From contig NZ_JAHYSS010000003.1 of NCBI RefSeq assembly GCF_019802255.1, positions 496,001 through 560,000 on the forward strand: a DNA stretch of 64,000 nucleotides. The letters are read 5' to 3'. Every line of letters starts with the position of its first letter. Position 1 is the first letter of the stretch. The translations under genes and the position numbers were made by a program. Below are positions 63,916 through 64,000 of the stretch, one piece after another. The notes beneath the pieces were generated by a model, which had not been told where the DNA came from, did not search any database, and saw only the letters and a list, made by a program, of their open reading frames with translations. The stretch is from Pedobacter polysacchareus. GTDB lineage: Bacteria; Bacteroidota; Bacteroidia; Sphingobacteriales; Sphingobacteriaceae.

Positions 63916-64000
63916 TTATATATTTAGGTCTCCCTCACGGCCTATATCAAGTTTTTGGCCCGAAACTGCACTTGCTGCAACTTTTAAAAAGGTCACCAAT
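63916..64000 (-). CDS. C-terminal end of a minus-strand gene, cut by window edge
   Basis: In one minus-strand frame the last 27 residues read VTFLKVAASAVSGQKLDIG and then REGDLNI, with TAA at 63918-63916. The shared terminator lies 8 bp downstream. Only this tail is visible, so no function can be given. Confidence 0.4.
   Translation of the reverse strand, partial: LVTFLKVAASAVSGQKLDIGREGDLNI

Overview
The window looks like a chromosomal segment of a Bacteroidota species, most likely a Pedobacter-like member of the Sphingobacteriaceae. The reasons are a SusC/SusD pair with its own FecI-type ECF sigma and FecR-type anti-sigma, TAnnTTTG-type promoter elements, a GH29 fucosidase locus, small stress proteins (PRC-barrel, lmo0937 type, DUF2383, YciE) and a Wzx/Wzy exopolysaccharide cluster. 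The genus is an inference. I see no rRNA, tRNA, CRISPR array or insertion sequence.

Layout. 1-995: a GAF-domain histidine kinase cut by the window edge. 1255-12537 (minus): ECF sigma, FecR, SusC, SusD, TlpA-like thioredoxin and secreted M16 peptidase, with a strong terminator at the end; this is a nutrient-uptake locus without a glycoside hydrolase. 12785-14707: a BLUF blue-light sensor followed by a PAS/HisKA_3 kinase. 14801-18233: MarR regulator, FAD monooxygenase and a BrnQ amino-acid carrier. 18309-21895: an outer-membrane protein, a YciE-like protein with a histone-like tail, a lone receiver and several small unknown proteins. 21997-27213 (minus): GH29 fucosidase, glycerate kinase, a secreted TIM-barrel-like protein and an MFS transporter lacking its N-terminus. 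27214-27795: non-coding, with a gene remnant and a perfect 28-bp inverted repeat built of nested short repeats. 27796-35376: stress-type small proteins interleaved with three PAS histidine kinases. 35515-40687: MgtC-like protein, Omp85-type barrel, membrane hybrid kinase and a tandem universal stress protein.

41156-63846 is the most coherent part. It holds a lone receiver, Wza- and Wzc-like export proteins, a flippase, a polymerase, four or five glycosyltransferases, a hexapeptide acyltransferase, a WecA/MraY-like initiating transferase and an unusual three-domain protein (APH-like kinase, nucleotidyltransferase-like and thymidylate-kinase-like). These are followed by an NtrC-family sigma-54 activator, a FIST sensor protein and two hybrid kinases with C-terminal Hpt domains.

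A pair of TTCCA-N5-TGGAA inverted repeats, with centres 19-20 bp apart, lies upstream of three transcription units here: the receiver/export operon, the three-domain-protein operon and the FIST/kinase operon. Each pair sits about 70-95 bp upstream of a possible -24/-12 sigma-54 promoter; the one before the FIST gene is close to consensus. My reading is a self-contained polysaccharide system in which the FIST/hybrid-kinase phosphorelay drives the NtrC-like regulator. The regulator would bind the paired sites and switch on both synthesis operons and its own sensor operon. The window ends with a shared hairpin terminator and the last codons of a minus-strand gene.
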